Below are positions 63,031 to 64,000 of a stretch of 64,000 nucleotides of DNA, one piece after another. The position numbers and the translations under genes were made by a program. The stretch spans positions 62,001-126,000 of the forward strand of contig CANLWK010000004.1 in assembly GCA_947494805.1 (NCBI GenBank), read 5' to 3'. How positions within the stretch are numbered: the first letter of the stretch is position 1; every line of letters starts with the position of its first letter. This DNA comes from an uncultured Croceitalea sp. (GTDB taxonomy: Bacteria > Bacteroidota > Bacteroidia > Flavobacteriales > Flavobacteriaceae). Under the pieces are notes generated by a model, which saw only the letters and a program-made list of their open reading frames with translations, was not told where the DNA came from and made no database searches.

Positions 63031-64000
63031 CTATATTTTAGATGTGAATTCTTTTATGGCTTGTTCCATATCGTTTGTCCTTTCATAAATCCGCATTATG
63101 CGGTCGTTTTCATGTCCATCGGTTAAGTAAGCTGCATAAACTTCCTTGGGAACTTCAAGCCTAAAAATGTTACTTTCCTTTCCTATTTTGATGAACATTT
63201 CGGTGTACTTCCGTGGTCCAGAAAGGTTGTTTTTGATGGACTTTAATTGGTTTAAATCGTGGCTAGATAGATTGAGCCGTTTAACCAATTCGTCATAGCC
63301 TTTTTCATTATTTAGGCTGTAAATGACTTGTGTGTTTTCAAGTATGCTTGCAGAAGTAGAATTGTTTGGAAGTTGATTGATGGATTGAAGAATAATCCCA
63401 ATCGCACCATTCTGTTTACGAATGGCTTGGTAGTAGAATTCGACACTTTCCAGTACGTTGTCAAACTTCAGTTGTTTGGCAAACTCATCAAAAAGGATGA
63501 TGCCTTTTTCTGCTCTGTTTTTCCAAATTGTTCTTTGGATGGCTGACTTAATCAGCTTCAACATTACGGATAGAATTTCCTTGTTGTCCTTTACTTCATC
63601 CAGTTCAAAAACTATTAATCTTTTGTCTTCGATTTTATAGGTTTGGTCTTCGCTGACTTCAAACAGGAAACTGTATAGACCATCGCCGACATACTCAGAC
63701 ATTACGTGCAAGAAGCTGGTAATATTAAAGTAGTCGGGATGGATTTTTAAGGTGTTCAGAAGGCCTTTCTGATTCCTTTCTATAAAACTGTAAAAGCCAT
63801 CCAAAGAGTGGTCTTCTGAAGTACTATCATAATAATGGCGTAAAATCTTCTTTACGGAAACTGATTGTGCCTTGGTTACTTTTAAATCTGAAGCGAACAG
63901 TTCAAAAAGGAACACTGATAAATCTTCCAGACGTTCAGGCGTGAGGTCGTTTACACTGCTGATGTAAAAAGGATTGATACCTAAGTTTTTTCCACTTTCA
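63031..64000 (-). CDS. traG: Conjugative transposon ATPase TraG, ICE-2 (5' part outside the window)
   Basis: The C-terminal 323 residues of a TraG/VirB4 ATPase. The reading frame runs through the window edge (ESGKNLGINPFYI is still readable upstream of the first internal Met), so the gene is cut by the window and not truncated. Walker B (GIILFDEFAKQLKF) and the LQSINQLPNNSTSASILENT motif are present; Walker A lies outside. Closely parallel to ICE-1 TraG, with divergent stretches such as ELFASDLKVTKAQ. Confidence 0.93.
   Translation of the reverse strand, partial: ESGKNLGINPFYISSVNDLTPERLEDLSVFLFELFASDLKVTKAQSVSVKKILRHYYDSTSEDHSLDGFYSFIERNQKGLLNTLKIHPDYFNITSFLHVMSEYVGDGLYSFLFEVSEDQTYKIEDKRLIVFELDEVKDNKEILSVMLKLIKSAIQRTIWKNRAEKGIILFDEFAKQLKFDNVLESVEFYYQAIRKQNGAIGIILQSINQLPNNSTSASILENTQVIYSLNNEKGYDELVKRLNLSSHDLNQLKSIKNNLSGPRKYTEMFIKIGKESNIFRLEVPKEVYAAYLTDGHENDRIMRIYERTNDMEQAIKEFTSKI

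Noticed and set aside
1-64000. CRISPR arrays, rRNA genes and insertion-sequence transposases
   Set aside because: No regularly spaced repeats, no rRNA-like sequence and no transposase-like reading frame were found on either strand.

Overview
The window looks like chromosomal DNA of a marine-type Flavobacteriaceae (Bacteroidota). The evidence is TonB-dependent receptors with carboxypeptidase-like N-terminal domains, a FecR/ECF-sigma/receptor trio, Bacteroidota-only families (HYC_CC_PP, DUF6660, DUF3347, GDCCVxC) and two copies of the Bacteroides-type TraE-to-TraN conjugation cassette. All calls come from reading the sequence and recalling protein families; no database search was run.

Layout. 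1-6.0 kb: housekeeping and accessory genes, namely a decayed AraC regulator, a CPBP protease, a serine hydrolase, an NmrA-type reductase, an FMN reductase/DoxX pair and a Crp/Fnr regulator. 6.2-13.0 kb: a cell-surface signalling locus (STN-type TonB receptor, FecR anti-sigma factor, ECF sigma factor) divergent from two very acidic, repeat-built lipoproteins. 13.2-25.0 kb: a tightly packed copper/silver efflux operon (HYC_CC_PP protein, CusA, CusC, DUF3347 lipoprotein, acetolactate-decarboxylase-like lipoprotein, CopA, PepSY protein, CusB-DUF3347 fusion). 25.1-26.8 kb: an ArsR-controlled mercury-type uptake cluster. 26.8-27.0 kb: gene debris. 27.0-32.4 kb: a Fur-linked metal cluster (DUF6660, TonB receptor, Fur, DUF3703, Zn/Cd-type P-ATPase).

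32.4-48.2 kb is the transfer and integration half of one integrative conjugative element (ICE-1). It holds traN-M-K-J-I-G-F-E, a peptidoglycan amidase, small accessory genes, a three-gene ABC-3C defence-type system and a tyrosine integrase. Just upstream of the integrase are three 11-bp-phased repeats, an inverted repeat and a 17-bp segment matching the 3' end of a tRNA (probably tRNA-Pro), read here as an att site. From 48.4 kb a second element (ICE-2) begins: a hairpin-rich non-coding segment, ssb, a RadC-like gene, a probable oriT, bfmA, relaxase, DNA methyltransferase, coupling protein, a cargo pair (SF1 helicase and PD-(D/E)xK nuclease), then a second traN-M-K-J-I-G cassette running off the end of the window.

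How it works together. The two half-elements are complementary in layout. ICE-2 shows the att-ssb-relaxase-coupling protein-cargo-traN half, and ICE-1 shows the cargo-traN-traE-amidase-integrase-att half. The simplest reading is two related ICEs in tandem at one tRNA gene, with metal resistance as cargo of the first and a helicase-nuclease pair in the equivalent slot of the second. The best candidates for little-described biology are the ABC-3C locus, the helicase-nuclease pair, the methyltransferase coupled to the mobilization genes, the acetolactate-decarboxylase-like lipoprotein in the copper operon, and the nested-domain acidic lipoproteins.
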